Assembly: GCA_947476255.1 (NCBI GenBank)
Contig: CANJPY010000004.1
Location: 1-64,000 of the forward strand
Length of the DNA: 64,000 nucleotides
Origin: Chthoniobacteraceae bacterium
GTDB lineage: Bacteria; Verrucomicrobiota; Verrucomicrobiia; Chthoniobacterales; Chthoniobacteraceae
Direction: 5' to 3'
In this document: in pieces, positions 1 to 11,200 of the stretch
Numbering within the stretch: position 1 is the first letter of the stretch
How the letters are laid out: every line of letters begins with the position of its first letter
Notes under the pieces: generated by a model
The model's database searches: none
Seen by the model: the letters and a program-made list of their open reading frames with translations, nothing else
Told to the model about the DNA's origin: nothing
Position numbers and translations under genes: made by a program

Positions 1-428
1 ACCGCATACCAGATGTCATTGAAGACGCGACGCATGCCCGCGTTAAAATCGATGACCACCTTGTTCTCGTCCTGGGATACAATGGGAAACGTCGTCAACA
101 AACGCCTCGTGGGCAGGTCTTTGGTAACAACAAAGCCCTCGCTCGACTCATACATGTCCACACCGTCGTGAAACACTTCGAACCGGACAATTTTGCCCGC
201 AAGCGACGTCCCTGTCGCCGCCACCATTTGCGGAATCACCGACGCCGAAATCAAAAATTCCCGCCCCAGCGCAGCTTTGTCCAAAGACACGTGATTGTTG
301 GGCGCCGGACTCAGCCGCGGCGTCTTGGCTGCGGGAGCCGCCGCAGGACTCGGCGCTTCCTGCGCGATCAACGGAATCAGGGTGGATGCGCAATACGCAA
401 CGGCAAAGCTCAAGAGGGGTGTCTTCAC
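1..428 (-). CDS. Secreted zinc-dependent metalloprotease-like protein (DUF5117-type), N-terminal part
   Basis: Only the first ~142 residues are in the window; the gene runs off the left edge. I start it at a GTG (428), because the frame has no ATG upstream and the GTG is followed by a good signal peptide (VKTPLLSFAVAYCAST, then an Ala/Pro-rich linker). After that comes a segment with the texture of the DUF5117 region of bacterial zinc-dependent metalloproteases: an LDKAALGREFLIS-like opening, then GKIVRFEVFHDG, then FPIVSQDENKVVIDF. The catalytic HExxH part would lie outside the window, so the family call rests on N-terminal resemblance only. It is probably exported to the periplasm or cell surface. 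It could instead be an uncharacterised secreted protein with the same N-terminal domain. Confidence 0.55.
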   Translation of the reverse strand, partial: MKTPLLSFAVAYCASTLIPLIAQEAPSPAAAPAAKTPRLSPAPNNHVSLDKAALGREFLISASVIPQMVAATGTSLAGKIVRFEVFHDGVDMYESSEGFVVTKDLPTRRLLTTFPIVSQDENKVVIDFNAGMRRVFNDIWYA

Positions 429-536
429 AGCTTGTTTCTGTAGCGGAAGACGTTCGCATTTACCCGCCCTTTTTCTAAAGAAAATCAATCCAGAGGACAC
501 TCCCTCACCTTGACGTCCACAGTCTCGAACGCCCAC

Positions 537-1652
537 TCACACAATCTCAAAACTTCCAAGAGACTGTGCCTCGCCATTCAACAAGACCTCAATCCGCTGG
601 ATCCCGGGGTAGTGTTTGCGGGTCGTCATCGCGGCAAGTGAAACTCTTTTGCCAAGCCAAACCCTCCCTCCAGGTTGAATCTCCAGCGCTCTGAGCTTAA
701 ATACCTTCGGACTCGCCTTGCCGTTTGCCTTCATAAAATGGATCCGAAAATCCACAAGCACTCGTTCGATACGCACCCCTGCGTTTATCAATTCAAACGA
801 CAATTCGACAAACCCGCCAACACTTGCACGCGCAGGCGTCACCAAACCGTTTTCCAACCTTAAGCGGGTCCCCTTTCCATACCCGAGAACCCGCAATGCC
901 ATCGGTTCACACCGTTTCACTGCCGATCGTAGAGCATGCCGCACAATCCAGGCCCGCTCCGGAGACGCTCCCACCAACCACTGCGACGCTGTCTCCACAA
1001 GCACATTGGGATGGTCCTTGCCGATATCATTCAAATGATTCGCCACCGAACGGCGCACGTACAATTCAGGGTCGTCTTTGAGACGCTCCAGCAAAGCCAA
1101 ACACGGCCGTGGATCTCTCTGGAACTCACGCAAGCGCGATGCCCACGGCAGGCGCGGGCGCGTGCCCTCGGAAACAAGACGCCGCACATGCACATTCGAA
1201 TCCCCCGTCCATTGCTGCAGCCTCTCCAGCGTCGCATCCTTATGGTGGATTAAAAACGGACGGATGCTAAACTCCGCCGTAAACCGCTGTGTCAGCTTAT
1301 ATTGCGCACGCATCGACGTCTCAAAATTTTCCAGCCCGTATGCCGCCACAAAAGAAGTGTGCGGCAGATAAAAAAACGGAAACGGACCATATTCCTCGTT
1401 TTTATCCAACTTTGGTCCGATCGACTGAAGCAAAATAGAAACCGCTTCCTCGTAGTCAGCCGGCAAATAATCGCGCAGGGCTGCCGCTATCTTTGCGCCG
1501 CGTGCCATCAAGCCAAGCGCCTCATACCCCTGAAGGACCTCACGCATAAATGCCTCGGAAGGAAATGAGGCCCAAACACCGTGAATTCCCCTGGCAATCT
1601 CCCGAGCAACCTCAGGACCGAATTTATCTTTCAGCAGCTCAGACAATTGCAA
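537..1652 (-). CDS. DNA alkylation repair protein, AlkC/AlkD-like HEAT-repeat family
   Basis: A 371-residue cytoplasmic protein made mostly of helices. Residues ~1-240 look like the HEAT-like repeats of the AlkC/AlkD DNA glycosylase superfamily: a short N-terminal segment (LSELLKDKFGPEVAREIARGI), and in the middle the run SNVHVRRLVSEGTRPRLPW, which is typical of AlkC-type proteins, then DPELYVRRSVANHLNDI. Known family members remove alkylated purines such as 3-methyladenine. The last ~110 residues are beta-rich and resemble the C-terminal immunoglobulin-like domain seen in some AlkC proteins. The gene stands alone, divergent from the cytochrome gene at 1871 across 218 bases. Substrate specificity cannot be read from the sequence. 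Confidence 0.75.
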   Translation of the reverse strand: MQLSELLKDKFGPEVAREIARGIHGVWASFPSEAFMREVLQGYEALGLMARGAKIAAALRDYLPADYEEAVSILLQSIGPKLDKNEEYGPFPFFYLPHTSFVAAYGLENFETSMRAQYKLTQRFTAEFSIRPFLIHHKDATLERLQQWTGDSNVHVRRLVSEGTRPRLPWASRLREFQRDPRPCLALLERLKDDPELYVRRSVANHLNDIGKDHPNVLVETASQWLVGASPERAWIVRHALRSAVKRCEPMALRVLGYGKGTRLRLENGLVTPARASVGGFVELSFELINAGVRIERVLVDFRIHFMKANGKASPKVFKLRALEIQPGGRVWLGKRVSLAAMTTRKHYPGIQRIEVLLNGEAQSLGSFEIV

Positions 1653-1870
1653 GAATGGTTAAGGGGTCTGGAAACAGTTTGTTGAGACAGCATACCGACG
1701 CTCTCTAAAACAGGTTTGGCGGCCTGGGCGCGCATCTATATCCTTCTCAGCATCTCACTGCCACCGAACGCCACCGGCAAGTTCCAAATTCCAACGCGAT
1801 CCCACACACGGCTTCGTTAAAATTTACTCTCAAAGAGGGCTTCACCTAAGAGATCATCTTTGCGCACCCC

Positions 1871-4078
1871 ATGCGCCACCCCTTGTCGATCGCCGCTCTT
1901 TTTATCCTGTTTTTTACCTGCCTCCCATCAGGCATGGCAGAAGAAGCGCGACCGCTCAGCTTCATCAACGATGTGGCTCCTATCCTGACGAAGGCCAGCT
2001 GCAATTCGGGAGCGTGCCATGCCAAGGCCGGGACGGGCCAGAATGGATTTCGTCTCTCTCTCTTCGGTTTTGAGCCCCAGGAAGACTTCGAACACATCGT
2101 CAAGGAAGCACGCGGCCGGCGCATTTTTCCTGCCGCTCCCGAACGCAGCCTCCTTCTTCTTAAGGCGACAAACGCCACCCCGCACGGCGGTGGAAAGAAA
2201 ATTGAACACGGCTCAGAGTCTTACCAGACACTCACCAACTGGATCTCACAAGGCTTGGCGTATCGCCCCAAGGATGATCCTGCGATCACATCGCTCGCAG
2301 TGGAACCCGCCCGAGGAAAACTTGCGGTCAAAGCCGAACAGCAGCTCAAGGTCACCGCGACTTTTTCCAATGGAACAACGCGCGACGTCACCCGCCTTGC
2401 ACTATTCGAATCCAATGACAAAAACATGGCCGAGGTTTCGCAAACGGGCTTGGTTAAAATCTCGGATATTCCCGGCAATGTCGCTGTCATGATCCGTTAT
2501 CAGGGCTTGGTTTCCACCTACAACGCTTCCGTACCTTTAGGCGCACCCGTCAAGCATCTCCCTAAAAGCCAAAATTTTGTAGATGATCTCGTCTTTGCCA
2601 ACCTCAGGCGTCTCGGCATTCCTCCATCAGATGTCTGCGATGACTCCACCTTCCTCAGACGCGTCTCCATTGATATTGCAGGCCATCCTCCCACACTCGA
2701 AGAGACCCGTGCTTTTCTCGCGGATCCATCGCCACAAAAACGCCAGACGCTCATCGAGTCCCTTTTAAACAGCCCTGGACACGCGGACTATTTCGCAAAC
2801 AAATGGGCCGCTCTCTTACGCAACAAGCGCTTGGACAAGGGAACGCCCGCAAGCTTCGCTTTCCATTCGTGGCTTCGCGACGGATTGCTCGCCAACAGGC
2901 CCTACGACCAGATGGTCCGCGAGCTCTTGGCGGCCACCGGCGCACCGGTGAGCAATCCACCCGTGGCTTGGTACAACCAAGTAAAAACCCCGGAACAACA
3001 ACTCGAAGATGTCGCACAGCTCTTCCTCGGAGTCCGTATGAATTGTGCGCAATGCCACCACCACCCTTTTGAGCGATGGAGCCAGCAGGACTATTACGGC
3101 CTCTCCGCCTTCTTCACGCAAATCGGCCGGCGCCCAACTGCGATTGCGGGACAATCGGTCATTTTCCACAAACGAGGCATTGCCGCTGCCGAGAATAAAA
3201 AAACCAAAGAGTCCATCAAACCTGCCGGCCTCGGCGGGCCTACGCTCGAGATCCCGCCGGATGACGATCCAAGGCTGGTCTTGGCAGACTGGATGAGCGC
3301 CAAAACAAATCCCTTTTTTGCCAAATCCCTCGCAAACCGCTACTGGAAGCACTTCTTCAACCGTGGGTTGGTCGAACCCGAGGACGACATTCGAGACTCC
3401 AACCCGCCCTCCAACCCGGAGCTTTTAGACGCTCTCGCCAAACATTTCACGGACTCCGGCTACAACCTCAAGGAACTCATCCGTGCCATCACCCACTCCA
3501 CTTCTTATCAGTTGTCTTCCGTTCCAAACGCCCACAATGCGGGCGACCGCCAAAACTTTTCACATTATTATCCTAAACGTCTGAACGCTGAGGTTCTTTT
3601 GGATGCCGTCGACCAACTCACGGGCGCCACTACCGATTTTGCGGATCTTCCCGCTGGCACCCGTGCCATCGCCCTACCCGATAACAGTTACAACAAAGCC
3701 TCTTATTTTCTTACCGTTTTTGGCCGCCCCGAAGGAGACAGCGTCTGCGAGTGCGAACGTGTCCAGTCCTCAAACTTATCTCAAAGCCTGCACCTCATGA
3801 ATGCGGCGGAAGTGAAAACAAAACTGTCCAAGGCCGAAGGGCGCGCAGCACTATTTGCAAAAGCAACGGATGACACTCAAAACCTTCGGGAACTTTATGA
3901 AGCCGCGTTTTGCCGTGCCCCTCAACATAAGGAACTGCAAACAGCACTGGCCTATTTGAACAAACCCGCAAAGGCCCCCGATCAAAAGGCGGTGAATCCA
4001 GCGGAAGCTCGCAAGAACTCCTACGAAGATCTTCTCTGGGCTGTCATCAATACAAAGGAGTTCTTATACAATCATTAA
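1871..4078 (+). CDS. DUF1549/DUF1553 domain protein with N-terminal heme site and bacterial Ig-like domain
   Basis: A 735-residue exported protein. A signal peptide (residues 1-23, ending GMAEEA) precedes a cytochrome-like segment with a Cys44-X4-Cys49-His50 site rather than the usual CXXCH. A Big2-like Ig domain follows (~150-220, with TATFSNGTTRDVT). The DUF1549 domain comes next (~235-450), with RRVSIDIAGHPPTLEE and a second, classical heme site CAQCH near residue 391. The DUF1553 domain ends the protein (~480-735), with ANRYWKHFFNRGLVEPEDDIRDSNPPSNPELL. This architecture is abundant in Planctomycetes and Verrucomicrobia. The biochemical role is not established; links to polysaccharide oxidation are inferred. 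It lies 11 bases upstream of the PPC-domain gene, so the two are probably co-transcribed. Confidence 0.9.
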   Translation: MRHPLSIAALFILFFTCLPSGMAEEARPLSFINDVAPILTKASCNSGACHAKAGTGQNGFRLSLFGFEPQEDFEHIVKEARGRRIFPAAPERSLLLLKATNATPHGGGKKIEHGSESYQTLTNWISQGLAYRPKDDPAITSLAVEPARGKLAVKAEQQLKVTATFSNGTTRDVTRLALFESNDKNMAEVSQTGLVKISDIPGNVAVMIRYQGLVSTYNASVPLGAPVKHLPKSQNFVDDLVFANLRRLGIPPSDVCDDSTFLRRVSIDIAGHPPTLEETRAFLADPSPQKRQTLIESLLNSPGHADYFANKWAALLRNKRLDKGTPASFAFHSWLRDGLLANRPYDQMVRELLAATGAPVSNPPVAWYNQVKTPEQQLEDVAQLFLGVRMNCAQCHHHPFERWSQQDYYGLSAFFTQIGRRPTAIAGQSVIFHKRGIAAAENKKTKESIKPAGLGGPTLEIPPDDDPRLVLADWMSAKTNPFFAKSLANRYWKHFFNRGLVEPEDDIRDSNPPSNPELLDALAKHFTDSGYNLKELIRAITHSTSYQLSSVPNAHNAGDRQNFSHYYPKRLNAEVLLDAVDQLTGATTDFADLPAGTRAIALPDNSYNKASYFLTVFGRPEGDSVCECERVQSSNLSQSLHLMNAAEVKTKLSKAEGRAALFAKATDDTQNLRELYEAAFCRAPQHKELQTALAYLNKPAKAPDQKAVNPAEARKNSYEDLLWAVINTKEFLYNH

Positions 4079-4089
4079 AACCCACCCCC

Positions 4090-6318
4090 ATGTCTCGTTT
4101 GCTCCTGACCGCCTTTTTCTTGGGTGCGTCCTCGCTCCTGCCCCTCTTGCCTGTGCATGGGCAGCTTGTCGTTTTGCCGGCGCCTCGCCTGCTCACAGTC
4201 CTCCCCATGGGCGCACAGATCGGCGCTACCGTCGAACTCACCATCACCGGCGAAAATATTGATGATGAGCCGCAGCTTCTCTTTTCGTCCCCTAAAGTCA
4301 CCGCCCAGCCCAAACTCGATGCCTCTGGCGGCAGCGTCAAAAATCAATTCCTCGTAACCGTCGCCTCGGACGCGCCCGCGGGTTTGGTCGAAGCCAGGCT
4401 CATGACGCGCCTCGGAATTTCCTCGGCCCGCTGTTTCACCATCGGCTCCCTCTGCGAACTGACCCGGGACACGCCAAATCTGTCTCTGGAAACAGCCCTT
4501 GCGCTCGAGCCAAATTCAGTCTGCAACGCTTACACAACGGTCAAAGCCGTCGATTTTTATGAATTTAAAGCCACCAAAGGCCAACGGTTTCTGATCGACT
4601 GCGCAACACTCGGAATTGATTCTCGCCTGACTCCGGTCTTGATCGTCACCGATGCTCAGGGCAAGGACCTGGTCGCAGAACGGCGCACAGGTTTCATCGA
4701 TTTCAAAACCCCTGCCGATGGAAAGTATTTCATCAAGGTCCATGGCCTCACCTTCCAAGGCGGGCCTGAGCATTTTTATCGGCTTGCCCTTACGTCGCTG
4801 TCTTCGGGAAAGCCCGTAACCCGGCAGCCTTCCACGCTTGGCGTTGGCTCCGCATCCCTCCCAAAAATTGATCCGAAGCTTACACCATGGGTTGACGAAG
4901 CTGAACCCAATAACTCTGCCGCTCAGGCCCAGAAAATTTCGCTGCCCTGCGCGATCCAGGGTGCTTTCGCCACGGCAGGGGACGTCGACACCTACGAGTT
5001 CGCAGCAAAAAAAGGGCACGTCTGGTGGGTCGAAGTCGTTTCGGCCCGGCTCGGACTGCCCACGGATCCGTTTGTTCTTGTCCAAAAAGTCACCAATGGC
5101 GAGCAACTCACGGATGTCGCCGAACTCAACGACATCGCCAGCCCGGTGAAGCTTTCCAGTAATGGATATGCCTATGACGGAGTCCCCTACGATGTGGGCA
5201 GCCCAGATGCACTTGGAAAATTTGAAGTGAAAGAAGACGGTGTTTACCGCATCCAAATCCGAGACCTTTTCGGAGGCACACGCTCGGATTCAGGCAATAT
5301 TTATCAACTCCTGATTCGCAAAGCGGCTCCGGACTTTTCCCTCACAGCTTGGGCACTACACATGGAATTGCGCAATGGAGATCGCGCGAACCTCTCCAAA
5401 CCCATCGCTCTGCGCGGAGGCGCGACCATGGCGTTTGACGTCGTGGCCGTGCGCAAAGACGGCTTTGATGGCGATATTGATTTGGGCGTCGACAATCTTC
5501 CCCCGGGTGTCACAGCCGCTGGGTTGCGCATTCCCGCCGGGAAAAACCAGGGCACTCTGCTCCTCACTGCCGCCGACAGCGCTCCTCGAGGAGTCACAAT
5601 CGCCCGTGTTTTCGGCAAGGCAAAAGTCGACGGCGTGGAGATCCAACGCAACTGCCCAACGGCTTCGATGGCATGGCCAGTCAGAGATCATTCGCAGGAT
5701 GTGCCTGCCCCCCGCCTCCTTGCTGATGTTCCTATTTCCGTCGGAGGATCAGAATTAATACCCCTGACAATCACCGCCGCGGAGGCTAAAATCTTCGAGG
5801 CATTAGCCGGATCCAAACTCACGATTCCCCTCAAACTGCAATGGCGCGGAGACTTTTCGGGGGGGGCCGTAAAATTAAAACCCCTTGGCGCGGACTTCAC
5901 GACACTGCCCCCATTTGATGTCCCCTCAAAGGCATCCGCTGCTGACCTCGTCATGGATTTGGCCACACTCAAAACACCCCCAGGAGAATATACAGTGGCG
6001 CTACACGGCGGGGTCGTTGCGAAGTACGGCTACAATCCAGCGGCGGTGAAGCAGCTCGAATTACAGCAGCAAGAGGCTGATAAAAAAGCGGCTGAGGCGG
6101 CCGCCGAAGTTCAAAAATTTGCAAAAGGCGAAAAATCGCCCGACGCAGAAGCGGCCGAGATATCGGCGACTGAACGCTTGAAGGCCGCCCAAGCTGTGAA
6201 GGCGGAGATGGCAAAACGCGTCAAGGCTGCCATTGATGACGCGACCCCCAAGGATATCGTGGATATTGTGGTCTCGGAACCGATCCGCATCAGGGTCACG
6301 GCCGCACCCGGCAAATAA
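4090..6318 (+). CDS. Secreted protein with bacterial pre-peptidase C-terminal (PPC) domains
   Basis: A 742-residue protein with a signal peptide (MSRLLLTAFFLGASSLLPLLPVHG). An N-terminal Ig/IPT-like domain is followed by at least two PPC-type beta-sandwich domains: ~140-235 (AVDFYEFKATKGQRFLIDC) and ~270-410 (DEAEPNNSAAQAQKISLPCAI, then GDVDTYEFAAKKG). Further beta domains follow. Residues ~640-710 form a strongly charged Ala/Glu/Lys coiled coil ahead of the C-terminus. No protease domain is present. It sits directly after the DUF1549/DUF1553 gene, so it probably works with it at the cell surface. PPC domains usually bind polymers or assist secretion; here the role is unknown. Confidence 0.85.
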   Translation: MSRLLLTAFFLGASSLLPLLPVHGQLVVLPAPRLLTVLPMGAQIGATVELTITGENIDDEPQLLFSSPKVTAQPKLDASGGSVKNQFLVTVASDAPAGLVEARLMTRLGISSARCFTIGSLCELTRDTPNLSLETALALEPNSVCNAYTTVKAVDFYEFKATKGQRFLIDCATLGIDSRLTPVLIVTDAQGKDLVAERRTGFIDFKTPADGKYFIKVHGLTFQGGPEHFYRLALTSLSSGKPVTRQPSTLGVGSASLPKIDPKLTPWVDEAEPNNSAAQAQKISLPCAIQGAFATAGDVDTYEFAAKKGHVWWVEVVSARLGLPTDPFVLVQKVTNGEQLTDVAELNDIASPVKLSSNGYAYDGVPYDVGSPDALGKFEVKEDGVYRIQIRDLFGGTRSDSGNIYQLLIRKAAPDFSLTAWALHMELRNGDRANLSKPIALRGGATMAFDVVAVRKDGFDGDIDLGVDNLPPGVTAAGLRIPAGKNQGTLLLTAADSAPRGVTIARVFGKAKVDGVEIQRNCPTASMAWPVRDHSQDVPAPRLLADVPISVGGSELIPLTITAAEAKIFEALAGSKLTIPLKLQWRGDFSGGAVKLKPLGADFTTLPPFDVPSKASAADLVMDLATLKTPPGEYTVALHGGVVAKYGYNPAAVKQLELQQQEADKKAAEAAAEVQKFAKGEKSPDAEAAEISATERLKAAQAVKAEMAKRVKAAIDDATPKDIVDIVVSEPIRIRVTAAPGK

Positions 6319-6436
6319 AAACAAGAACGGAGCTTGGACTGCCCGCATAGAATCGGCCCTGAGAGACACGAAGAGCGACAACTTCCGCCACCAGCACTTC
6401 GAGCACTTCCAGCACTTTCTCTGCCGCTTACCAGCA

Positions 6437-7330
6437 TCAAGCCCCGCTGGACTCACCGTCCCAGCGCGAGTTCAGACTCTGCTCCAGGTAGGCACGATAT
6501 TCACTCCTCGGCAGCCCTGCGATCAACACCTCGTATTGTCCCCTGTCGATGTACCCCTTTGAATACGCAATCTCCTCGAGGCATGCGATTTTAAGCCCTT
6601 GTCGATGTTCAATCGCTGCGATGTAGTTGCTCGCCTCCATCAGACTCACCGGAGTCCCCGTATCCAGCCATGCCATCCCCCTGTTTAAAACACGCACCTG
6701 TAACTTTCCTTGGTTCAGATAGATCAAGTTGACGTCCGTGATTTCCAACTCCCCCCGCGGCGAGGGCTTCAGATTTCTGCAAATTTCAATCACTTCGCGG
6801 TCATAAACATACAATCCAGGAACCGCGAAATTACTGCGCGGTTTCAGCGGCTTTTCCTCCAGGCTGATCGCCCTGCCAGTGGAATCAAATTCCACCACTC
6901 CATACCTCTCGGGGTCACGCACAGGATACGCAAACACACACGCGCCCGAATCCAAGCGCAAGGCTTCCCTTAAGAAATCCAAATTACCGTAGAAAATATT
7001 ATCCCCCAAAATCAGCACTGAGTGCTCCGCATCCTTTAAAAAATCGGCCCCCAGAATAAACGCCTGCGCGATTCCCTCGGGCTTGGCTTGCGCCTTGTAG
7101 GAAATACGCATCCCAAGGCGGGAACCATCCCCCAGAAGCTCCTCAAAGCGCGGCAGGTCGTGGGGTGTGGAAATAATAAGCACATCCTGAATCCCAGCCA
7201 GCATCAGCGTCGAAAGCGGGTGATAAATCATCGGCTTGTCGTACACTGGAAGCAGCTGCTTACAGACAATCCGCGTGAGCGGATAAAGCCGGGTTCCTGC
7301 ACCCCCTGCGAGAATAATAGCCTTGTTCAT
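6437..7330 (-). CDS. rmlA: Glucose-1-phosphate thymidylyltransferase
   Basis: A 297-residue enzyme that joins dTTP and glucose-1-phosphate to make dTDP-glucose, the first step to dTDP-rhamnose and related sugars. The start at 7330 gives the canonical N-terminus [19 protein letters not shown], with the nucleotide-binding signature GGAGTRLYP. Other family motifs are [43 protein letters not shown] and [10 protein letters not shown]. Length is normal for RmlA. The frame stays open upstream, but the added residues do not match the family. No rmlB, rmlC or rmlD lies nearby. It is 73 bases downstream of the SOUL gene on the same strand and converges on the PPC-protein gene. Confidence 0.95.
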   Translation of the reverse strand: MNKAIILAGGAGTRLYPLTRIVCKQLLPVYDKPMIYHPLSTLMLAGIQDVLIISTPHDLPRFEELLGDGSRLGMRISYKAQAKPEGIAQAFILGADFLKDAEHSVLILGDNIFYGNLDFLREALRLDSGACVFAYPVRDPERYGVVEFDSTGRAISLEEKPLKPRSNFAVPGLYVYDREVIEICRNLKPSPRGELEITDVNLIYLNQGKLQVRVLNRGMAWLDTGTPVSLMEASNYIAAIEHRQGLKIACLEEIAYSKGYIDRGQYEVLIAGLPRSEYRAYLEQSLNSRWDGESSGA

Positions 7331-7403
7331 CTCTCTAATAATCGGACGAAAAGCACTCTCTGAAAATAATAAAAAAAAAGCGCCCTTAAACAGTAGCCTT
7401 GGA

Positions 7404-7997
7404 CTATCTGCGGGAGACCCGCCACACCAACTCGTTTCTTTCCAGAAAAGAGGGAATCCACGGCGGGTCATAAAAAGCAAACTCGGGGTTGCCCTCCTCC
7501 CGCCAAACCGAATCCTTGAGCTTCTCACGCATTTTTTCCACCGCCGCCGCGCGGGCACGCTCATCGCGCCCGTTGCGCAGACGTAACACGGCGAAAGTCC
7601 CGGCCTCTCTTCTTTTGAGCTTAACCGCCTCATCCAACGGAGCCGGCAGTCCCTCAAGGGAAGCGCCGGACTCCATCACAAATGCCATGGACTGCGCCTC
7701 TCCAACTCCACGGTAAAAAACAGGCGTTGTCATCGGCAACGTTTGAGCACGGGCATTGCCCTTGCTGATAAAACGAAAGAGCCGCCTAAAACCTCCATCC
7801 CTGCCCTCGCTCGAGAGCCGTGACGGTGTTTGCGCAAGAACCAACTCTGGATACTCTCGAACCTCCACCTCGCCCAACGTTTCTTTCAGAGAATACTTTG
7901 GCGACTGATACCCGGCACGCGTGAACGCGCAGCCTGCGCCAACCAAAGCCACCACTGCAATGCCACCTAGCAAAGTCCATCGGGGGAGATCACTCAT
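7404..7997 (-). CDS. SOUL-family heme-binding lipoprotein
   Basis: A 197-residue protein with a lipoprotein signal: a hydrophobic segment ending in the lipobox VGAGC (Cys23), so it is probably anchored in a periplasm-facing membrane. The rest matches the SOUL/HEBP fold: a [23 protein letters not shown] opening (strands with the EVREYP motif), [14 protein letters not shown], then [19 protein letters not shown] and a C-terminal [19 protein letters not shown] proteins in eukaryotes bind heme or porphyrin; bacterial members are little studied. The neighbouring rmlA gives no functional clue. Confidence 0.85.
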   Translation of the reverse strand: MSDLPRWTLLGGIAVVALVGAGCAFTRAGYQSPKYSLKETLGEVEVREYPELVLAQTPSRLSSEGRDGGFRRLFRFISKGNARAQTLPMTTPVFYRGVGEAQSMAFVMESGASLEGLPAPLDEAVKLKRREAGTFAVLRLRNGRDERARAAAVEKMREKLKDSVWREEGNPEFAFYDPPWIPSFLERNELVWRVSRR

Positions 7998-8236
7998 GCC
8001 TCAGCCTCCGTGCGGACACGTTAAAATGCAAGTTTGTGTGTCTTGTTTCGACGCCAAATCTCATGATTTGCCCAGCGTCCACCGCCAGCTTTCCTGCAAC
8101 CAATGTCATCTGCCCCAAAGAGCGGGTTCAATTTCACTCCAACGCCGCATGGTTTTTCTCGTCGCTTTGTGACATCTTAAGCCGTCCCTGACTCTAGTTA
8201 CAACATCCCACCCGCTCGGCACCATTCCACCGCCCC

Positions 8237-11200
8237 ATGTCGCCCATCTTCGAAAGTCTTCTGCGTGAAATCAAATCACGCCTCTGGGAAATGTGGACAC
8301 GCCTCCCCTTGGTCCACCGATTTTGGCACAGCGTCCAATTTCTCGCTCGGCGCGTGGCACGGCGCCCCCGTACTGTCACCGAAAGCCCCAACCTCCTCCC
8401 CCTCCTTATCCAAGTACTGGCGGCCTTCTCCAAGGGTGGCGCGGAGGTGCTCGAGGATGAAATTGATTCGTCCCTGGGATTCTTGCGGCACGACTTTCCG
8501 GAAGCCGTCTATTCCGAACTACGACAACTTTTTAAGCATGCGCTTCAAGAGCAACACGACTTGGGCGCCATGGCCCAAAAGCTCTCCGTCCAGCTCAACA
8601 CCGACCAAAAAATCATGCTCGGTGTCCAACTCTACGACCTCATCGCCCGTGCCGGCATGGACCGCCGCCAGCTCGTCGAATTCTATTCCTTCATGACGCA
8701 ACTGGGCATGGCCGCCCAAGCCATCGATATCGTCTATCAGCTCAGCTCCAGCGACACCCCTGATCCCTCGGTGTACCAAAGCGGCCATTCTCCTCTCGAA
8801 TGCGTTAGCTTTGGCGCCTCCCCAAGCAAGGAGGACGTCGGCCTCAAGAGCCTCCATGAATCCGAGCGCATGCTCTCGTTCCGCTATCACGAGCTGCTGC
8901 TGCTAAAAAACATCTCAGCTTTAAATATTGTAGTGCGCGGACGCCCCCTGAAACCAGGTGACTTTAGCCGGATTTATCCCGGCCAACGCATTCTTCTGGG
9001 CGAGGAAGTTCTCACCCATCAGGAGTTAGTATACTATTTTAACGCCAAGAAAAACGTCTCGCTCACACAGATTTACCTCTCTCTGGATGACGATGGTGAA
9101 CTCGAACTGCAACGTGAGAAGTCAAGGGACAGCCTCTTGGAGGTCCGCTTTGGATTAAAGGTCCAAGTGCGCGCCCTCAAAACAACAACAGTCAAACTGA
9201 AAGGAATTAAACTCACCGCCAACACCGTGGTGGAAGCCTCTTTGGACGACCCCCTCGAATTCGACAATGAATCAGAGTTGCCTTTGGGGGATTTAAGACG
9301 TCGCGCACGCGCCCTCGGCGGACGCTTCCAGCTCAAAACCTACAAAACAAGCTACCTCGTCTCAAACAACCCGTCGCGCCTCGACGTCGACGATATCCTT
9401 TTGTCTCCGGGAACAGCTGGCGAAGTCTTGCTTCGCATCTTATGCGACTATGACCACCGTGTCGGCACGCTGGAGATCCTTCACTCGGACAGACCATTAC
9501 AAGTGGGAGAGCAATCGCTCGCAGTGGGCGGGAAATGCGCCCTCATGGATGGCGCCACCATCCGACTCGATGCCTGGCAGGTCCTGCGCTGCGATTTCGC
9601 CGAACGTATTATCGAAGAGGAACGCAATGTCATCTCCACGCTCGAGGTGCGCGACTTAACCTGCAGATTCCGCAAAAACCTCACAGCCCTCGATTCCCTC
9701 TCTTTCACCGTCAGTCGTGGTGAAATGGTTTGCGTCATGGGCGCCAGTGGTTCGGGCAAATCCACGCTTCTGCGCACCATCGGAGGCCAACAACACCCCA
9801 CCGAAGGACAGGTCCTTCTCAACGGACAACAACTCTACAGCGACCTCGACGCACTCAAGCGATTCGTTACTTATATTCCTCAGGACGACGCTTTTGACGA
9901 GTACCTTACCATTGAAGAAAACATGGAGTTTGCGGCCGCCATCCGCTCCCCACACCTCTCAAAGCGAGACAGACTCCGGCGCGTGGAAAGCAAACTTGTG
10001 GAGCTGGGCCTTGCAGAACGCCGTGACTCCATCGTGGGCAGCGCGATTAAAAAAATTCTCTCTGGAGGAGAACGAAAACGTCTCAACATCGGCCTCGACA
10101 TGCTCTCCTCTGCGGATGTGTTTCTCTTTGATGAGCCCACAAGCGGACTTTCCTCCAAAGACTCGGAACACGTCATGGAGATCCTGCGGAGCATGGCTCA
10201 CAACAAGATCATTCTTGTCACGCTTCATCAGCCCACGTCGAAGCTCTTCCAAATGTTCACAAAAGCTCTGCTCCTCGACAAGGGTGGACGCATTGCCTTT
10301 TATGGCTCCCCCCATGAAATGCTCGCTTACTTTGCGGAAGCAGAACATGAACAACATTTCGGGACGGAACTGGGCGGCTGTCCGGCCTGCGGGACCACTC
10401 GCCCTGAATTCATTTTTGATGTTCTTGAAACGCCCCTCCGCGATCTAAGCGGCGACATCATTTACGAGGAAAACAACCGCGGCCAACTCGTTCCAGCGCG
10501 ACGCTTCTCTGCAGATTTCTGGAGAGATCGCTACGAGCGCTTCCGGTTGCTGCAGGAAATGAAGCAGGTCAACGTCAGGGAAGGTCCCTCGCCTACGCCG
10601 CCGCCGCCGCTGCCTACCGCCGAGCGCCGGAGACTCAAAATACGGGAGGAATGGGCTCAGTTTCGCACCTTGTGGAAACGTTCTTTCACTTCCAAAATGC
10701 GCAACAAGGGCAACCTCCTTCTCACCCTTGTGGTCCCGCCCGTGCTGGCGGCCGTGATCGGCTGGGCCCTTTACTTTACAAAGGAAGAAAGCGGCTCCTA
10801 CGATTTTGCGAGCGCCTTCCATATACCAACGTATGTTTTCATCTCCCTTCTTGTTGCCATGTTTCTGGCGCTGGTGAGCAGCGTCGATGACATCATCCGC
10901 GACCGTGTCCTCTTGAACAGAGAGCGCAATCTCACGGTGCGCCTGCCCTACTATATCCTCGCCAAGTTAGGCACTCTGGCTCTGTTCAGCGCCATTCAAT
11001 GCGCCCTTTTTGTCGTCGTCGGCAACGCCATTCTCGAAGTCAAAGGTATGTTTTTCCCGTACTGGTATTTTATGCTCATTACGGCCTTGAGCGGACTTTC
11101 TCTCGGCCTGCTTATCTCCTCTCTGGCGACCTCCAGCAAAATGGCCGCCAACTTCGTGCCGCTCGTGCTCATTCCTCAACTCATCTTTAGCGGCGCACTT

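Noticed and set aside
148-459. 103-codon open frame starting with ATG at the left edge, minus strand
   Set aside because: The frame one base away, from the GTG at 428, gives a signal peptide and a metalloprotease-like domain and stays open to the window edge, so this ATG frame is the shadow.
4516-5256. Long open frame on the minus strand
   Set aside because: It is antisense to the clear PPC-domain gene, has no domain pattern and no separate context; a by-product of GC-rich codon use.
9717-10448. 243-codon open frame on the plus strand
   Set aside because: Out-of-frame shadow of the ABCG ATPase domain; serine-rich translation without motifs.
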